Assembly: GCF_001854185.1 (NCBI RefSeq)
Contig: NZ_CP017603.1
Coordinates: 1,922,001 to 1,986,000 of the forward strand
DNA from: Clostridium formicaceticum
Lineage (GTDB): Bacteria > Bacillota > Clostridia > Peptostreptococcales > Natronincolaceae
DNA: 64,000 bases
Direction of reading: 5' to 3'
Shown piece by piece: positions 62,330-64,000 of the stretch. The position numbers were made by a program, and so were the translations under genes. Under the pieces are notes generated by a model. The model saw only the letters and a list, made by a program, of their open reading frames with translations. It searched no databases and was not told the DNA's origin. How positions within the stretch are numbered: position 1 is the stretch's first letter; every line of letters starts with the position of its first letter.

Positions 62330-62656
62330 TTGGCGGTGAGAGTCAATACTCAGAAGCAGACTAGTGGAAATACTGAGGGGGGGAGTAAACCAGCACCAGA
62401 AGGAGATACGGTCACATCGAATAAAGGTAATACTTATGATAATAAGCCTTCTGATAATCATTCTACAACAACAGGTAATCCGATGAAGGGTGAGCCGAAT
62501 TCTTCTGTTGACATATTGGATAAAAATGGAAATGTGGTAAGGCGACGCTGGTTTGGCCCAGATGGAAATCAGATTAGGGATTTAGATTATACTAATCATG
62601 GTAATTCTAAAACGCACCCTGAATGGCCACATGAACATGGTCCTAGAATACCTTAG
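62330..62656 (+). CDS. Orphan RHS toxin-tip cassette 2
   Basis: 108 codons, with GTG 62330 as first start but no ribosome site; the same frame is open further upstream (AQHGDNLAVRVNTQ). A low-complexity hinge (GNTEGGSKPAPEGD to NHSTTTGNPMKGEP) leads to a compact C-terminal domain SVDILDKNGNVVRRRWFGPD, DLDYTNHG and HPEWPHEHG. The His-rich end is typical of a small polymorphic toxin nuclease domain. It is probably an expressed tip only if fused to an RHS gene by recombination. Confidence 0.6.
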   Translation: MAVRVNTQKQTSGNTEGGSKPAPEGDTVTSNKGNTYDNKPSDNHSTTTGNPMKGEPNSSVDILDKNGNVVRRRWFGPDGNQIRDLDYTNHGNSKTHPEWPHEHGPRIP

Positions 62657-62678
62657 TTTGAGAGGAGTAGCGAGGAAA

Positions 62679-63113
62679 ATGAGCTGGAAAGTAATTGAGT
62701 CAAAATCCGACGTTGATTATTTAAATGACATATTTGGTAATTTTCATGACAGTTATTTGAAAGAAATGTGTTTTTCTTCGGGTAGTTATATCCGAGAAGA
62801 TTTATCTATGTATGAGTGTAATAGTCCAGTAGCAAGATTTTTATTTCAACGACAATGGGAAAACCCTGCGGTTATTGAAATAGAATTTAGAGACGTTATT
62901 CAGATAAACATTAAACCAGAAGAAAAAGATCAATTCACAGATATAGTTACTGCTCATCTCTATTTTGATAATAATGTCTTTTTCTGGAGCACAAGAGACT
63001 ATGAAATTCATGAAGATGGAAAAGATAATCACACATGGATTGCTGCAAAATTTGTACAATGGAGAGTTCGTGATGAGTTTTTAGGAAGTGGTATGGTTTA
63101 TATGAAAGATTAA
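62679..63113 (+). CDS. Candidate immunity protein for orphan tip 2
   Basis: 144 residues, acidic, soluble (NDIFGNFHDSYLKEMCFSSG, YFDNNVFFWSTRDYEIHEDG). ATG 62679 follows GCGAGGAAA and lies 22 bases after the tip stop; the longer reading from 62598 would overlap the tip. The layout matches toxin-immunity pairs. No family was recognised with certainty. Confidence 0.65.
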   Translation: MSWKVIESKSDVDYLNDIFGNFHDSYLKEMCFSSGSYIREDLSMYECNSPVARFLFQRQWENPAVIEIEFRDVIQINIKPEEKDQFTDIVTAHLYFDNNVFFWSTRDYEIHEDGKDNHTWIAAKFVQWRVRDEFLGSGMVYMKD

Positions 63114-63114
63114 A

Positions 63115-63176
63115 CTTTACAAAGGGAAGCAAAGAAGCAAGGGAAAGTAAGCAAGGGGACGGTTCTTTTGTTTCCA
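63115..63176. repeat. REP-like repeat beside the transposase
   Basis: AAAGGGAAGCAAAGAAGC, AAGGGAAAGTAAGC and AAGGGGACGGTTCTTTTG are degenerate tandem units sharing GAAGCAAGGGGACGG with 33328 and 48791 and GGGGACGGTT with 23230 and 25033. It lies 53 bases upstream of a REP-type transposase. Confidence 0.6.
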
Positions 63177-63228
63177 ATTAATTTATTTGTGTGGTAAAAT
63201 GTAAACAAAAAGAATGATGGTGATGAAT

Positions 63229-63651
63229 ATGCCAAGAGAAGCAAGAGAAAAAAGTGAGACTAGGATATATCATATCATAATAAGAGGTGCTAACAGGCAA
63301 GAGATCTTCCATGATGATGAAGATAGAATAAGATTTCTTGAGACATTTGAAAAATATAAGAACAACACCAAAATGAAGGTGCATGGGTGGTGCTTGATGG
63401 GCAACCATGCACATCTACTTTTAGAAGAAGGTAGTGAAGAATTATCAGTAACTATGAAGAGAATTGGAGTAAGTTATGTATGGTATTATAATTGGAAATA
63501 TAAAACCACAGGACATTTATTTCAAGATAGATTTAAAAGTGAGAAAGTAGAGAAAGATGATTATTTATTAACAGTGATAAGATATATACATCAAAATCCT
63601 TTTCCTGCATTAAGTTCTTTTAGCTTCCTTAATAATCTAAGGAACATTTAA
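63229..63651 (+). CDS. REP-associated tyrosine transposase (Y1), C-terminally truncated
   Basis: 140 residues. The Y1 transposase HUH-type motif is seen in WCLMGNHAHLLL (near 65), and the catalytic Tyr region in YLLTVIRYIHQNPFPA (near 118). Family members run to 220-300 residues; here the frame passes into unrelated SSFSFLNNLRNI and stops, so the C-terminal helix-turn-helix is lost. The lost kind of tail is seen alone at 47962. The DNA downstream to 63870 shows no gene. Confidence 0.8.
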   Translation: MPREAREKSETRIYHIIIRGANRQEIFHDDEDRIRFLETFEKYKNNTKMKVHGWCLMGNHAHLLLEEGSEELSVTMKRIGVSYVWYYNWKYKTTGHLFQDRFKSEKVEKDDYLLTVIRYIHQNPFPALSSFSFLNNLRNI

Positions 63652-63870
63652 TTTGACTTTTTTGGCCTAATTTAAACTGAAATAAAGTGCCGTATAACAA
63701 TTAATGTAAGCGCGAGAACTTTCGATTAATAATAATTATGACTGGAGAAAACAAAAAAGTGTTATTCTTTACTGTAGTAAAGATATTTAAATGTATTCCT
63801 TTGGGGTATAAAATCCTTCGACTCCGCTTTGATGTATTCAGGGCGACAAATTATGAATTAAATTAACGCT

Positions 63871-63919
63871 AATGTATAAAGAAAACCAATAGATAAGCTA
63901 TTGGTTTTCTTTATACATT
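63871..63919. repeat. Perfect 22-base inverted repeat
   Basis: Arms 63871-63892 and 63898-63919 are exact complements (starting AATGTATAAAGAAAACC) with a 5-base loop. One arm nearly recurs at 21584 (AATGTAAAAAGAAAACCAAT). It may be a terminator of a decayed gene or a short mobile hairpin. Confidence 0.65.
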
Positions 63920-63944
63920 AAAGGGATAAAAGGGCTACATTCTC

Positions 63945-64000
63945 GAAGCACCCCCTACAATTTAGGGAGAATAAAAACTCCCCTTGAACTAAGTTTCGTT
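63945..64000 (+). repeat. Copy of the 32163 terminator-like sequence, cut by the window edge
   Basis: TACAATTTAGGGAGAATAAA and AACTCCCCTTGAA closely resemble 32170-32205 (TACAATTCAGGGAGAGTAAA, AACTCTTCTGAA). Confidence 0.5.

Overview
The window looks like chromosome of a low-GC, spore-forming anaerobic Firmicute, most like the Alkaliphilus/Natronincola group of Clostridia. The grounds are AT-rich DNA, an anaerobic nickel CO dehydrogenase, an alpha/beta-type small acid-soluble spore protein, a DUF881 protein, a selenocysteine glutaredoxin and many TTG/GTG starts with strong Shine-Dalgarno sites. The genus is inferred. No rRNA, tRNA or CRISPR array was seen.

1-13.3 kb holds core metabolism and metal or redox control. 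It opens with the 5' end of a CO dehydrogenase (minus strand), a SAM methyltransferase and a Crp/Fnr regulator. A CsoR-type repressor follows, paired with a small Fe-S membrane protein behind a CsoR-like operator. Next come arsR and acr3 with a thiamine-binding protein. A glycerol operon (glpP, glpF, glpK, two FAD dehydrogenase subunits and a DUF1667 protein) ends with its likely sigma-54 activator. It starts at a sigma-54 promoter with two palindromic upstream sites, and it has an internal GlpP-type terminator.

13.3-22.8 kb carries a selenoprotein glutaredoxin with a SECIS hairpin, a chemoreceptor with an O2-type H-NOX haem domain, trpS, a spore protein, DUF881, agmatinase and spermidine synthase, and a HEPN/MNT toxin-antitoxin pair.

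22.8-33.3 kb is partly decayed accessory DNA. It has IS1182 deletion remnants, a LytTR-regulated promoter in front of two secreted proteins, a LytTR regulator whose histidine kinase survives only as a 3' fragment, a chimeric IS66/Tn3 fragment and a truncated copy of a ROK kinase gene. It also has an AcoR-like sigma-54 activator divergent from an iron alcohol dehydrogenase that has a textbook sigma-54 promoter. The intact ROK kinase closes the region.

33.3-36.7 kb is an IS256 element nested inside an IS3-family element. 36.8-63.1 kb is a secreted polymorphic-toxin island. It starts with a structured leader RNA (pseudoknot plus terminator), then an 18-kelch-repeat subtilase and a 1932-residue YD/RHS protein with a membrane protein as likely immunity partner. 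A second RHS gene is split by an amber stop and is followed by its immunity candidate. Several YD fragments and two orphan toxin-tip/immunity pairs follow. IS1182, a serine recombinase, a SymE-like protein, IS110 and a truncated REP-type transposase with its GC-rich repeats are interspersed. The toxin genes are probably delivered outside the cell and diversified by tip exchange, which would explain the orphan tip cassettes.
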